A stretch of 64,000 nucleotides of DNA from assembly GCF_021917145.1 (NCBI RefSeq), contig NC_061078.1, positions 9,747,604-9,811,603 on the forward strand, read 5' to 3'. Below, one piece after another: positions 49,997 to 63,240 of the stretch. The notes under the pieces are model-generated. The model made no database searches. It was not told where the DNA came from and worked only from the letters and a program-made list of their open reading frames with translations. Positions within the stretch are counted from its first letter, which is position 1. Every line of letters begins with the position of its first letter. The position numbers and the translations under genes were made by a program. Origin of the DNA: Hypomesus transpacificus (taxonomy: Eukaryota > Chordata > Actinopteri > Osmeriformes > Osmeridae).

Positions 49997-51731
49997 GACC
50001 TACTGCCTCAGGTGGATTGGGGTCCGTAGGGTGTTCTCCAGAGGTGGTGGCGCAAGTTCCAAACAGCAAACCCTTGAGGACATTGCCAAGTGCATCAAAG
50101 AGAGAGAATACAAAAGGATTGTGGTGATGGCTGGAGCAGGGATCAGCACTCCTAGTGGCATTCCAGACTTTAGGTGAAGAGTTTTAGAGATGAGATTGAT
50201 CTGATGACTGCTGTGTCTGTGGTTATAAACAAATAGTTTACAAATATCCCTACAAATGTATGTTCCACAGGAACATTTGTTGTTTTTCTCTTTCTGTTGA
50301 CAGATCCCCAGGCAGTGGTCTCTATGAAAATCTCCAACAGTATGACCTGCCTTATGCCGAAGCCATATTTGAAATAAATTATTTCCACCACAAACCTGAA
50401 CCTTTCTTTGCCCTAGCTAAAGAGCTGTACCCAGGGAATTACCAGCCAAATTTGACTCATTACTTTGTACGTCTTCTTCATGATAAGGGCCTGCTTCTCA
50501 GGATGTACACCCAAAATATAGATGGTTTGGAGCGATGTGAGTAGATGGACTATACTTATAAATCTGACACTTTACACTTACAAAAAAAGATTGTCAATAG
50601 AATAAGAGTTTGATTTGTATCTCTCACTATCGTTCATTCACTCTCTTTCTTGTCTCCCCCCCCCCCCCCCCCCCCCCCCCTTCTCTTGTTATGACTTAGT
50701 GGCAGGCATTCCTCCTGAGATGCTGGTGGAGGCACATGGCACGTTTGCCTCGGCTACTTGCACTGTTTGTCGCAGAGTGTATAAGGGAGAAGACCTGCGT
50801 GTGAGTTGCTTACACTTTTATGCACATTTAGCCATGAGCAGTTCTGGGTATGATTATGAGCTGTTCACTATAAATACAATTTGTAAATACAAAATCCCAT
50901 TTTGTTCCCACTTTTAATCATGTAAGATAAAATACGTGTTTTAGAGTTTGACAGTCTTCACATGACATGTTATGATGACAAAATACGTTCTCTGTCTCTC
51001 TGTTTTTCAAAATCTCTTAGCCCGACATCATGGAAGGTAATATTCCTCAGTGCCCAACCTGTAAAGGAATGGTGAAACCGGACATAGTCTTCTTTGGAGA
51101 AGAACTACCCCTGAACTTTTTCAAGTACCTCAAAGACTTCCCACTGGCAGATCTCCTTATCATCATGGGAACTTCATTGGAGGTGAAAAGCTGACTCCCT
51201 TCAACTCTTGAAAAGGGGGCATTAGTCAAAAATCTATTATACGTAATACATATGTATGGGCTGTCAGTCAAACCCAAAAAGTAAATCATTTAAATTCAGT
51301 CAACAAAATATACTACTTTAATATGTTAATGTGACCTTGAGTGATTGTTGTTTTGACTTGGTCCTGCAGGTGGAGCCCTTTGCCAGTCTGGCGGGTGCCG
51401 TACGCAGGTCTGTTCCCCGTCTTCTTATCAACAGGGACCTGGTGGGGCCTTTTGCCTGGGGGACCTCTTGGCCCAATGACGTGGTCCATCTTAGTGATGT
51501 GGTCAGTGGGGTACGTGCCCTGTCAGATGCCCTGGGATGGACAGTGGAGCTGGAAACTCTAATCACTGCAGAGTCTGAAAAGGTGGGTCTTAAATAACCA
51601 TACTGGCACTTAGGGAACATGTATGCATGTACACACATACTGTACACAGACAACTTTGTGTTCAGAGGCCTTGAATTTCAAGTGATTACATAATATTCCA
51701 TTTGCAGGCTACAAAGAGCAGGGAGGAATGA
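49997..51731 (+). CDS. sirt3: Sirtuin 3, mitochondrial NAD-dependent deacetylase (5' exon missing)
   Basis: Exons 49997-50173, 50304-50536, 50700-50800, 51021-51182, 51370-51582 and 51708-51731 (TGA). The enzyme deacetylates matrix metabolic proteins using NAD. The first visible exon carries an Arg-rich, targeting-like stretch ([17 protein letters not shown]), then the NAD motif [20 protein letters not shown]. Next come [37 protein letters not shown] and the TQNIDGLER ribose-binding block. The catalytic His is in [11 protein letters not shown]. The zinc cysteines are TCTVC and CPTC, followed by [12 protein letters not shown] and GTSLEVEPFASL. These distinguish SIRT3 from SIRT2. The 3' exon is only seven codons. 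The acceptor of the third visible exon has a 25-C run upstream. Start codon unresolved, so the listed start is the first supported base. Confidence 0.93.
50656..50680 (+). repeat. Poly-C run, 25 bases, in sirt3 intron
   Basis: Uninterrupted C tract ending 19 bases before the acceptor of exon 50700-50800. It forms the core of the polypyrimidine tract there. Confidence 0.85.
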
Positions 51732-54339
51732 CAGGGGATTCATTAATCTCCCATCCAAAACTTGATTTATGCTTTGATCAACAGAAAATAATCTGGGTCT
51801 TTGAAACACTCATGAAACACATTGTCACATTGAATTTAGGAGGTCTTTGTTAAGCATCCGTGTTACTGTTCCATGCTACCAAGGAACTTTTAAAGTCATA
51901 TTTATATATGCAAATAAGTTAAATGCTTTTATTTCATAATAATTCTATCTGTGTTGTATCACTTCTCTTTTATCAATGTGCTGCCACTGACCCATGAAGT
52001 GACATGGAAAGGTAAAAGGTACTATTTATTAGTCCAGAGTGAAATGTGTAAATAAGATTGTCATTTCTTTCTGTCTGGTGTCAGACATTAAAATATGGAA
52101 ACTGTTCATGAGCATGTACTTGCCTTTCACCAACAGAGGGAGTCAAAGTAGCTTAAGTTCATTTAAGTCGCTTTAAATCAATATCTTTACAGTTGCGAAG
52201 AACTTTTAAGCCTGTTACATACATCCTCTACAAAAAATTAAGACAGTCCAAAAACCCTCCATCACGTCTGCAGTCTTCAGATATATATAGAGTTAAAATG
52301 ATCACATTTTAACCGGATAGTTGGAGAGTTCATGATGGCATTTTGAAAGTAATCTCACAAAGGCTCTGAGTCTCTCAACAGATAATTGGGGTTTATGTAC
52401 AATTAGCATGCTGATTAATATCACTAAAGGTGGCTACCCTCTTTGTATGAAAGAGGACTAAATGTTTAAATTACTCTGGATATTTGACATTTGGTAAAAC
52501 CCAGTAGATCATGATATGGATTTTGGATGCATTTTGCAACTAACATAATTAGTCCAACAAGGAAATGCTCATAACATAACTAATGCATAGTTATGTTGTA
52601 GCAACCTAGTGTAGCACTTTGTTATAACTGCATTGTAGTTATGTAGGAATATGTGCTTTAGACTTATCAAGCAGGTTGGTTCCCTTCCTTCCAAATCCAA
52701 CAAATGATGCACTTGTTTTGATGTTCCTGTACCATTTACAAAGAGTCACATCAGTGTTGTACTTTCATTATAGAAAAGGATTGGTCCTTAGCTAACCTAA
52801 TAGTATTGATTGTCTCACACAAGGGCCATTTATTCTATTGATACATTTTTATCAATAGATTCAAGGCCCTTTATCACAATATTCTAAATTATTGTAATAT
52901 TGTACTGTATTAGTAAATTAAAGTAATTAAAACACACAAATTGGAGCAATACAAAGCAACAGGCTAGTGGAATGTAATGTATGAAAACATCTAAATACAT
53001 AACAGTGTGAAAGGTAATTGGTAATTGACAAAAAAAAGAAACAGTCTTGTATAGTTGAAACATGGCAACATTTACATTCAGCAGTTCAACAGAAGACCAA
53101 TGGAAATATATTATTTGTGAGACAGTCAGGGAGCTATGTATTATAATAATGCATTCCTCATGTAGAAGTTCTAGAAACCCCAAGGTTAAATTATTTGAAT
53201 GCTAAGCATTTTAAGCTTTGTTTGGAAAATACATTTTTTCGCTTGGCAACATACCCAAGGACTGTTAAGAATGAAAGTTAGAAAGGCACAAGTTTAAGTA
53301 TCAGAAAGATGCTCTTTATTGGAAAGCTTCCACTTAAAACGCGGATATGGCATAACAACAGTAGGCACTGTCAATGACCAAACATACATACTGCTGTATC
53401 AGGCAGAAACATTGGCTTTGGTAAAATGGCAATAATAATAAAAACAAAGTGAAATAATAAAACAAATACATTTAGAGAGATTGTTTTTTGAGGTTAGTAA
53501 TAAAGTAATGTGTATTCATACTGTAGGCTTATATGCTTTTTACAATGTTACTTATGTTTAAACATCATGAGTACTTAAGATTAAGATGTAGTCATGAAAC
53601 GCTAGAATATAACTGTTAAATTCTTGAAAGCATTAAGACCTCTTTTTTATATGATTTTTTAAAAATATTCTTATTCATGCAATGCCCCAAACAATTAAAG
53701 GATAGGTTCTGAATTCAACTACATAAAAAATATATGTAAGTCAATATATCACTCCTGTGGAGTGACAGGACATTTGGAAGGACAAAGTTCTAGGATTTTC
53801 AGGACAAAGTTCAATTTCAAAGGTGCTCTAACTTTTCATTTTATCATGTTGAGGCTGCTCCAGGTATACTAATATAAAGGTATAAAAATAAACAAAAAGG
53901 CTTGTCTGCACCTTTTTATAGCATGATGATAGCATATCAGGGCCTATCCTTCAAAGTGTTGGCATTACAATCACACATTGATGTGATCATATACATTATC
54001 TGATCATAGTGCTATCCATTACACTGACAATGTTTTAAGGGCCTTGCTAGTCTCCAAGCAGCTGCTTTTTTAACCTAATGGTCTTAGTCCTAGACCTACA
54101 TAGTCTCACTTGTCAGAAATTGAGAGTCCTGCACAGGGTGACCTATGACTCACCATGATTAGGTAGATTCTCCACTCAGGTCACACACTTCATTTTCAGA
54201 AGGCGCTTATATGCATGGGATATCATACGTAAAAAAAGACACTACATAAACATTGTTCATGGTTTGATGAAAACCAAGAAATGTGCAGAACTAGAGATTG
54301 ACACCACTGTGTGACACATTGTCTTTGAAGAGGGGTTGT
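51732..54339. other. Convergent 3' regions of sirt3 and drd4
   Basis: AT-rich with no recognised exon. ATTAAA near 52087 could end the sirt3 transcript. The minus-strand AATAAA at 53315-53320 would give drd4 a 1 kb 3' untranslated region. Confidence 0.45.
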
Positions 54340-57300
54340 CTAATGCCAGAAACAGCTGTGAAAGAACTTTTTGAAAAACTTTCGGAACTCTGTATTGAAG
54401 ACGGTGTAGATGATGGGGTTGAGTGCACTGTTGACGTAACCCAGCCAGGTGACGGTGCTCATCAGACCGTCCGGGATATCACATGACTTGCAAAGGGCAC
54501 GGGTGGTGTGCACTACAAAAAATGGCGTCCAGCAGAATAGAAAGCAACCTGAAAGGAATAAAAGTAGAAATTAAAGGGAGGCTTTGGAGCCTTGTTCTTA
54601 CAGCATGTTTGTAAGGTATGAAAAGTGAAGGTAGGTGGGAGGAATGCATATATATTTACATATATATTTAAACAAAGCAATTAAAGAGATGTTTTGATAT
54701 GGGCAGTTAATGTCCACCTAATCCAACAGGTAAGCTATTGAAACAAACAGTCTGAGGGGAGCAAAACCCATCAAACAAGCCTGGAGTAGGCCATTTCATT
54801 AAACCTTTTAGCTGAATATATTAAATGACTGTAAGGACATGAAATGTCAGATTAGCCTAAGCAGTATAAATGTGTTTATATTTGCCTTTTACTGCTCAGG
54901 GAGAAAGAAAAAAAAACATTAGGAACTAAACTGACATTTTATCAGAGACAATATTATATAAGAAAGGGAATTACACGTGGGGGGGGGGGGGGGGGGTCAC
55001 AATGACTGAAGGGTCACAATTATCCGAAGATAACACAAGGGTTAAGAGGGCGCAATGACAGGAAATTAGTATTTACACTGACCCACTGTATTAAATTTAC
55101 CATGTTCTCTCCCTAGCAAAGAACAACCTGAAACAGGAAAATAACAATACAATTGATAAGATAACCATGAATATTCAGTCAGGCAATGAAGTTGCAATGC
55201 AAGCTAGGTTTGCCCCTACTATACCCTCTTCCAGCACCTGTGCACTCTGATACTTTGCTATATGCCACAAGCCAATTTTTTGTTGAGTGGCTTGGTGTCC
55301 TTAATTAATCCAGGTCATGTTAACACTGAAACAAAAATGGGCATTTACATGGGAATTTGAAACAAAGTCCTAAACTATAGCCCAATATATTAACATTTTG
55401 GGGCATAAGAGGAACAAATACGTATAATCTTAATATTTTACCTATATTATTTATACATATATATTTTATAAAAAAATTCATTTAATTCAATGTGCCAAAC
55501 ATTCAAAGACCTGTTTTAATCTTCAATGACTACAGTTGACATGAAAAGGCTTGTCAAAGGTACAATAAGTAATGTTATGTAGGTTGTGTTTCAAACTAGA
55601 AACTGCATTCTGTGTTACCTGCTTATGCTAATGACTTTGGACAGCCTAAACTGCTTCCTGCTGTCACCTACATTATCTGCTGACAACCCAATTCGTAAAA
55701 CATTTGTTAGTAAATCTACTGTGGCAACCAATGCATGAGCATCTGTGAAAACTGTTTGTTAAATTCAGGTTTGTCCCCATTAACCCACAAATCTACTTTG
55801 GATAATGAGTATAAACCCAAAACAGAGATGTGTTTAGTCAGTATACACGGTATGCACGTGCAAGAAATGTTGCGGCTAAAACTTAAGAGACACTGTGTTA
55901 CATAATAATTGGATTGAAGGCTTTAACCTATACTTAGTCGGTCAGAAATGGTCAACCAAAAGCACTTTCATCCTAGGACTTGGACCACTGGTTGGTTTGC
56001 TCAATACAGCCTTCCATGACCAAAGACCTTTGGCATCGGTGGCTACAATGTAGGCTACTGATCTGTCAAAATTTCAGATATGATAGCATTAATGTCAAAG
56101 TATAAAATCAGCTAACCCATCTAGGGTGACATTTTACCTTTGTGGTGAAAATATAGACCACATTAAGTTCAATCTATAGACTTGTGTCTTGTACGGGGTG
56201 TGCAGGGGAGACCTGGAGCAAAATGACCAAAAAATGACTTTCTGTCAAAAAACGTATTCCTGTCCGAGGAAGCTGTAGGCTATCATCCGGTTTTTATGTG
56301 TCTAGTCTACAGCTGCTTTTGTCTGGATCAGACAATCATAACATGCAAATACAGATACCTTTATGTCTCTGGTAACAGAAAAGGTAGGCCTATGTCTTTG
56401 TGAAACTTTAACTTTGTAACCAAAGTAACACAATTATGGCAAAAGTGTTTGCAGTTTGTTGCATAATCAGTTAAATTACATTTCTGTGATTAAAGGCAAT
56501 ACCATCCCATAGTATTGTTTCGTATGTCTATTTGTGTTTGGCATGTTTAATATCCTTGTTAAGGCCTATGCTTGGAAACTAGACTATTAACATGATTAAT
56601 TGATGGGTTATAAAATAAATAATTTCTTTTGCGAGAATACTTTTGACTTATTTACCTGTTACAAGCCCTTGATTAAAAGCGATCCCGTCTTTTTTACCAG
56701 TTTAAATAGCTTGACTGCTGACACAAATCCGTTATTGGCAGAATGTCATTTTTTGGCACAACAAGGGCAATATTTAAAATATCCTCCTATCAGAAAATGT
56801 AGGCTTCACAGAGACCCAGCGTGATTAACAAGAAGACAATATATTGTTGAGGAATAAAAGTTACTCAAATATCTTTGTTACACTCTTTTGATCCCTATAA
56901 ATGTAGGCTACATTTAAATGTAGTCATTTAGCAGACGGTCTTATCCAGAGCGACTTACAGTAAGTACAGGGACATTCCCCCCGAGGCAAGTAGGGTGAAG
57001 TGCCCTGCCAAAGGACTCAACTTAATTTGGCACGGTGGGGAATCGATCCAGCAACCTTCTGGTTACAAGCCCGACTCCCTCACCGCTCAGCCATCTGACT
57101 CCCACATTATTATGTATATGACCACATAAATAATAATGCAATCTAACCATCCATAAATAGAAAAATGACTTCTGACCTTTGAATTATCCCACAAGCCTGA
57201 CTCGGTAGTCTAATGTTCAAACTGGTGCCCACTGACAGGATTTGCGAAATGGCAAAAAGAAACATAAAACTAATCAAACATATTTTATAGTCAGATTTTA

Positions 57301-60300
57301 CAATGTGGCAGAAATGGACCTATGAATAAACAATTGTAACCATTTGCATGCTAGTGAGATTTTCACATATTTATTTTCAGAGAATAAGAGAATGACTTAG
57401 ACAAGTATCATGTTGCCAGAGTCAGATCCACTGAAAAGCCGCAAGTATTGTGGGAAGCAAGCCCTTTTTTTTCTTTATTCCAATGGAAGTAATTCCACTG
57501 GGAAAGATAAATCTGTATACCCGTGCACCACTTAAACATCTTTCATGAAAAATTCACCCCATCAGCCTGACACCAAGAAAATGACTCAAAGCTTCAAATT
57601 ATTCATGAAAGATGTTGCTGTGGCCCAAAAATGTTGAATTCCACAAACGATGGAGAACTCCCTCTTGAGGTATATCAATGTGCACGATCCTATTCATTCT
57701 GTCCTCCAGGCTCTTGATTAGCGCAAGCATTTCCACCACAGTAGATCCAGAGGAGCAGAAGGATTGTATCACACTCATCATTTTTATTGCCTAGTCATTA
57801 TATTGTAAGTAGAGAATCCATTCTCATTTCCAGTAAAAAGCTAAACTAGAGGCCTGCTCTGATTTAGGGCTGCCTATGAAAATCAGTCAGCTACGTAATA
57901 TTTCAGTCAATCGTATTATTTCTACTTTAGCTATATTACATTTAGTCATTTAGCAGACGCTCTTATCCAGAGCGACTTACAGTAAGTACAGGGAGGCAAG
58001 TAGGGTGAAGTGCCTTGCCCAAGGACATGTCATTTGGCACGGCTGGGAATCAAACTGGCAACCTTCAGATTACTTGCCTGTTTCCCTAATCGCTCAGCCA
58101 CCTGACTCCTATATTAGAATGGTCAAATAAAAACACAAAACTACTACTAGTAACATCCACATTCAGACAGATCCAGATGTTTCTGTAGGTGCACTGGCAC
58201 ACCAAAAGTAATATTACAGATGATGCCACAGACAACAAAACATCCCATTTGACCAAAGCAGAGCTCTCACTTCAGTCATAGTTATAACCAGGTCATTCTC
58301 AGATGCAACAAGTCAAAGCTCTCAGTGCCACTTACCCACCACAACAGGGAGCACCCTCATGGCCTTCCTCTCCCGGCTGTTAATCTTAGCTCTTGTTTTC
58401 CTCGGTGGCTGCTGGTTGTAAGAGGACAGGTCTGGGTAAGTTACACTCTCAATGGAACTCTTCCTGTACTGTGGAGGAAAGGGGCAGTCCGGCTGCTCAC
58501 AGTCCTCTTCCTCCTCCAGGCCAGACTGGGCCAGGTCCCGTTCGATTATCCTGGGCAGGGGCATGGTCAGTGGGCCAGGGAGGGGGTCTACAGGGGGTAG
58601 AGTAGCGGCAGCATGCTGGAGTTTCCGGCAAGCCTGGATGCTGTTCCTCAGCTTGGCCTTGCGAGCCTCCTCCCAGCGCCGAAGACCCCGGAAAATTCCA
58701 AAGTAGAGGAGCAGCATGATGGGACAGGGGATGAAGAAGGAGCAGACGGAGGAGTACACCACATAGTTATCATCCTCCAGCTTGCATTCGCTGGTGTCGC
58801 GTGGGGGGATATCATTGGGATCATTGATGCCAAACATGACGGGTGATGCAACGGCAAGGGCCAGGAGCCATGTGGCAGACAGCAGGATCATCTGACGGTG
58901 GTCCACATGTTTGCGGTTGTAGTTTAAAGGAATGGAAACGGCAATGAACCTGCAGAACAAGAAGAGGAGAAGGATGTTTCAGAATAGAAAGGAGAGGGGA
59001 CTTGGTTAGTTCAGGTCTCACTTTGTCTTCCCCTTTGTGAATGCTAGAGGACTGACATTTTGCTCTTGATCACCCCAGCACATTCACCTGATCAAAGTTA
59101 CAGTACCAGGCTGGGTGGTTTGCTGTCATTTTATTGAGATCTATAATACTGCATCAGGGCCGCAAAAGAAGATCACCTCTTTGCATTAATCAGAAGAAAC
59201 ACAGAAATTAATCAATACAACAAAAAAATTATAAGACGTTGGGAATTACAATGTACTTTACTGGTTTATCTATTAACAATGCTTTGCACTATGCAACAGT
59301 TGTCTGCAGAAGTAAATTGTGCAATTAAATGGGTCACCACAGATTTTTTGGCCAAGTCTCCCATCAATCACAACTCAGATTTTTTAAACAGAAATTCTAT
59401 GTTCAGTCTGATGAAATGTAAACAGGGTCAACATTGAAGACAAAAGCTCAATCAGGGTCTCCATGGGGAGTTTCCAGCATTCCCCTCTCAGAGATCTAAT
59501 CTGGTACTCCTTTCTCCATCACTTTCACTGTCCTGCTTTTGCAGATTCTGACTTACTGGGGGGCTGAGGAGTGAATCTCATCAGTATGTTCAGCAGATGC
59601 ACATCAAAGTGTGAAAGTAACTAATTCTACCACATTTTTGTTAAAAATTAAGAGCATGACAAACTGCATTATGTGTGTCATATACTATAGATTACATAAT
59701 TATTTGAGTTAGCAGACATTTTTTATCCAAAGAGATGTTGAAAGGGATCCGAACTTATGACCTCTTGATCTAATCAAATGCTCTACAACTGAGCTAAACC
59801 CATCCCCACCCAGGTAAGGAGATTGGCGGCTTTGTGATTTTAATCATTGTGCATTTTAAGATAGTTAATTCCAGTAAAACTGTTTCATTTTATGACAACC
59901 AGCTAGTCACACAACAATTTTGCAGTGAGCTAGCAGATGTGCTGGTTGGACCCAGACTGACCTGTCAACGCTGATAGCGCAGAGGTTAAATATGGAAGCG
60001 GTGCACAGCATCACATCCATGGTCATCAGGCCGTCACACACCAGTATGTTTAAGGTCCACACTCCACCCTGGAACTGGATGCAGCACACACACACACACA
60101 CACACATACACACACATACACACAGTTCGACACAATTAAATATGCAACAGTATTTAACAAATGTGTTTGTGTTTGTACTGTTTGTATGTGTGAGTGAACG
60201 TGCCATCAGCTATCAGCTAATTTACATCATGATGCTGACTTCTCAGACTGTCCTCAACCACCCAGTGAATGGGAGTCTGACATTGAAACAAGTAGCAACT

Positions 60301-61229
60301 CTAACACTATCAGCAGATTAACTATTGCACCTCAAGTAATAAGATAACGGTGTCCCAAATAAGGAGTACTTAAATTAGGGGTACTTAAATGGCATCTCTT
60401 GTACACCTCTAACAAAGTCATGTGATACAGTCAGAAATAGCTTTATATTTAGATATGTATATCAGATACATATTTTCCCCATGTGATTATGCTGGTGTTA
60501 ATAATGTACCAACTATCTGATTCACACGAGTCTCCAAATGACGCATAGGGGATTCACATCTGTATAAAATGACTGACCTTTAGTAAAAATGGCAATTGGA
60601 AAATTTGACAGCTGAGAGAAAGGACAAGGGAATTACATAAAACGGGATGTTCTTTCTCTTTAGTTCTTTTTATGTGCTCGGTCTTATATTAAATTACCAC
60701 GAATTATAGCCTCCTTAAAACTGTTAAAGTCAGACAAGCATAAGCCTTCAGACATTCAAGAGCAACTAGAACACAATTATTACGAATCAGTGCTGAAGCA
60801 TGTTATCATTATCAACTTTATCCTACCCCATTGTTTGAAAAGTCAAACTTGACTCATTCTTTTTAAATCTTAGTAGGACAAGGTTATTCGACATGCACAC
60901 GCCCGCTTAAAGTAAAAAGCCTTGTCTAAAACCATATGTCCGTCACGTTGACTTACCTCTGCATACACAAAGAGGGGCAAAACCAGAACAGCCAGCAGTA
61001 GGTCCGCAAAAGCCAGACTGACAATGAAGTAGTTAGTTGTAGTTTTCAACGCTTTCTCCTTGTAAACACTAAGGCACACAAGCACATTTCCGCCAATGAT
61101 AACAATGATCAGCAATATTCCGAATATTAGAGCAGGAAAGTTGTAGTCGGTGACAACCGGCTGTGTTGTATTGCCCAAATCGGTAAAGTTGTCAGACATG
61201 CTGCTTGTCGCCCCTCTCGCACCGTCCAC
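54340..61229 (-). CDS. drd4: Dopamine receptor D4
   Basis: Four exons on the minus strand: 60957-61229, 59962-60074, 58336-58949 and 54340-54548 (TAG), encoding 402 residues. A Gi-coupled dopamine receptor of the plasma membrane. N-terminus with glycosylation sites (NFTD, NTTQ). TM1 is [22 protein letters not shown]2 is [22 protein letters not shown]3 has the amine-binding Asp in [13 protein letters not shown] (about residue 111), then VDRF instead of DRY, which is normal for D4. TM5 has [16 protein letters not shown]6 [11 protein letters not shown] and TM7 [16 protein letters not shown]. The third loop is long, with acidic [13 protein letters not shown], and lacks the human-type 16-residue repeats. 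A second in-frame Met ten codons on (MSDNFTD) is an alternative start. Exon/intron positions match mammalian DRD4. Confidence 0.95.
54979..54996 (+). repeat. Poly-G run, 18 bases, in drd4 intron 3
   Basis: Uninterrupted G tract, the third long C/G homopolymer in the window. Confidence 0.85.
56911..57103 (-). mobile_element. tRNA-derived SINE in drd4 intron 3
   Basis: Same family as 879-1065, reversed: tail at the left with ATTTAGCAGACGGTCTTATC, tRNA-like head at the right with CCGCTCAGCCATCTGACTCC. Confidence 0.8.
57937..58108 (-). mobile_element. tRNA-derived SINE in drd4 intron 3 (second copy)
   Basis: Same family, with a short internal deletion where the others have GGGACATTCCCCCCGAGG. 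The word CTATATTA occurs on both sides (57931-57938 and from about 58109), a likely target duplication. Confidence 0.8.
59706..59803 (-). mobile_element. Old tRNA-derived SINE in drd4 intron 2
   Basis: The minus strand reads GGGTTTAGCTCAGTTGTAGA, then AAGTTCGGATCCC: clear A- and B-box words. The tail reads TTGGATAAAAAATGTCTGCTAA. This is a different SINE family from the others, diverged and short. It is not a tRNA gene because the tail continues as a SINE and the acceptor stem does not close. Confidence 0.6.
60085..60124 (+). repeat. (CA)n microsatellite abutting the drd4 exon 2 acceptor
   Basis: About 20 CA units with two TA interruptions. On the gene's strand it is a (TG)n run ending about ten bases before the exon 2 acceptor (GCATCCAG). 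Confidence 0.85.
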
Positions 61230-63206
61230 CGATTGGCAAATTCCTTCTAGGACACCTAGTCCGTGCGAGAACGGCTGTGTCTACACAGGTTTTCATCTAT
61301 GCATAACTTTCAATTGCCTTTCCACGTTGACTTGATATTGACTATGTATGATAAGCCCTACATCAGGTCCCGCCTTTGGAAACTTGGCAAGTGGCAACCC
61401 CTTGAAACGCTTCCACGATTGGTGCTTCCTCGAGATCAGCACCAAAAGCAATGGATAGTCCCCGTGAAACGCACACAGCGCTAGATGACACTCCAGCGTG
61501 TTTCAATGTAAGTTTCCATTTCAGAATTACACAGCCGTCCACAATAGCGTTGAAAAGATGAATAGCACATTACTGCTGTAGCCTATGTTCTTTGCCTTTC
61601 CTTCATAGCCTTTTAGCCTATCAGATCACAAGTATTGCGGGGTAGGTAGGTAGGCTACCTGAGCTGACTAATCAGAGCTTTAAATCCAGTGACTCAAAGC
61701 TGCTTAGGACTGTTGCCTGGCCTTATTCGTTTTTCAAACAAGTCGTTATTATAGCTAAGTATCCTCCGATTACATCTGAGCTCTGACAGTTCCAACGTAG
61801 GTTTGGCACTATGCGTTTTTATTGCTGCAGAAACTTTTAAATTAAAAATCAGACAGCGGTCAGACGTGGGATTTCATAAATAAACTAGAGAGGGTACACA
61901 TTCTGGGGAAATTGTGAAGTGTGCTTGCGTCCGTTGCAGATGGGTGCGTTTTTTTAACTTAAATTGTACAAGTAATATGTTGGTAATTTAAATAAGTATG
62001 CATACTTTTTGTTTATGAAGATTACTTATATTAAAAAGTTTGCATTTGTTGCTGCTCATTTACACTTCAAAAATAATCAGAATAATGTATAATGAAACAG
62101 TGTTCTCTCTCTATATATTTTTTCTGTATCAGCCTCCTTCAATCCTGGTCATTGATCATAGTCCCTGGGTCTACTGTAGCCCTGAATGTTTTTAGATGTT
62201 TATCTGCTCCAAATTACTGGTTGTGAAAACAAAAGTTGGACGCAAGATAGACTACGACAGCTCTACAACTCCCCCCACCTGTAATGAAGACGTTAGGCTA
62301 GCACTGAGGTCTTTTCTGCCACATTGTAAATAAATCCACTCATAAAGAGGAAAGAAATAACCAATTTCATCATTTTCAATTAAACACATGTCAGACTACA
62401 GCACTAGCTACTCTAAGGAAGTGAACAGAGATTGGGAAAGTTGAATGGACTTAGAAAACACAAGAAACTCTTAACAAAAAACGTAACTTGTTTTTAACAC
62501 TACAAAGAAAGCAGCAACATCATCATCAAGTTTGGACAGACCCTGGCTTTATGTCAACCGTTGTTGGATTCCAGCAAAGTCAAGCCCGTATCTACGATAA
62601 TTGATGTCTCCAGGAGAGGGTTAGGCATGTGCACACACACATAAATATACACATACACACACACACACGCTTACACACACTCATCTGCCTGGTAAGTAGT
62701 AGATGTGTGCTCTGTGTTCATTCAAGACTGAAATAATTGGTTTGAGATAAGAACTTTCTGATTCCATGGAACCAGGACATGGCTGGATGGGGTTGTTAAA
62801 TATGTGTGGGGGTTTTCGATGCATTTCTTGTATGCACCGGCCCACCATAGTAAATTACACTGGACACTAACTTGGGGAATAAAGCTGCTTCTGATTCTTA
62901 AGTGTGTGTTAATGTTGTGTCATTTGGCTTGTGGCTTAGCATTGCATAAAAAACTAGAGAAGGTACAATTTCTGGGGAAATTGTGAGGTGTGCTTGCATC
63001 AGATGGGTCATCAGAAAAAATGCTAAGTATACTAAATCTTAGCATACTTTGTAGGCCTTGAAGACTGATTAATCATCAGCAAACTTCAAGTTATTGAATC
63101 ATTAGTTCATTTGAAGTGTGCTATTTTGGAAAAACTAATTTTGTACTAAGTATGTTTTAGTTGTAATTAAATTGTACTAAAGCACAATTTACATTTATTT
63201 ATTTTT
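61230..63206. other. drd4 upstream region with repeats
   Basis: Contains the drd4 promoter area (no clear TATA box) and a (CA)n stretch at 62632-62680. A GGGAATAAAGCTGCTTCTGATTC at about 62874-62897 resembles a LINE 3' end. Two direct repeats are at 61875-61945 and 62945-63008. No coding exon recognised. Confidence 0.45.
61875..63008 (+). repeat. Pair of dispersed 65-71-bp direct repeats
   Basis: 61875-61945 and 62945-63008 both contain CTGGGGAAATTGTGA followed by GTGTGCTTGC and CAGATGGGT, with a six-base gap in the second. They are 1 kb apart, and the element type is unknown. Confidence 0.6.
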
Positions 63207-63240
63207 TACATTTAGTTATTTAGCAGACGCTCTTATCCAG
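63207..63240 (-). mobile_element. SINE tail fragment, interrupted
   Basis: Only the tail (TACATTTAGTTATTTAGCAG to CTCTTATCCAG) of the common SINE family is present. A different, palindrome-rich sequence starts directly at 63241. Confidence 0.6.

Noticed and set aside
59706-59803. tRNA gene on the minus strand
   Set aside because: The acceptor stem does not close and a SINE-type tail follows directly.
60085-60124. His/Thr-repeat protein from the CA repeat
   Set aside because: Microsatellite translation lying in drd4 intron 1.
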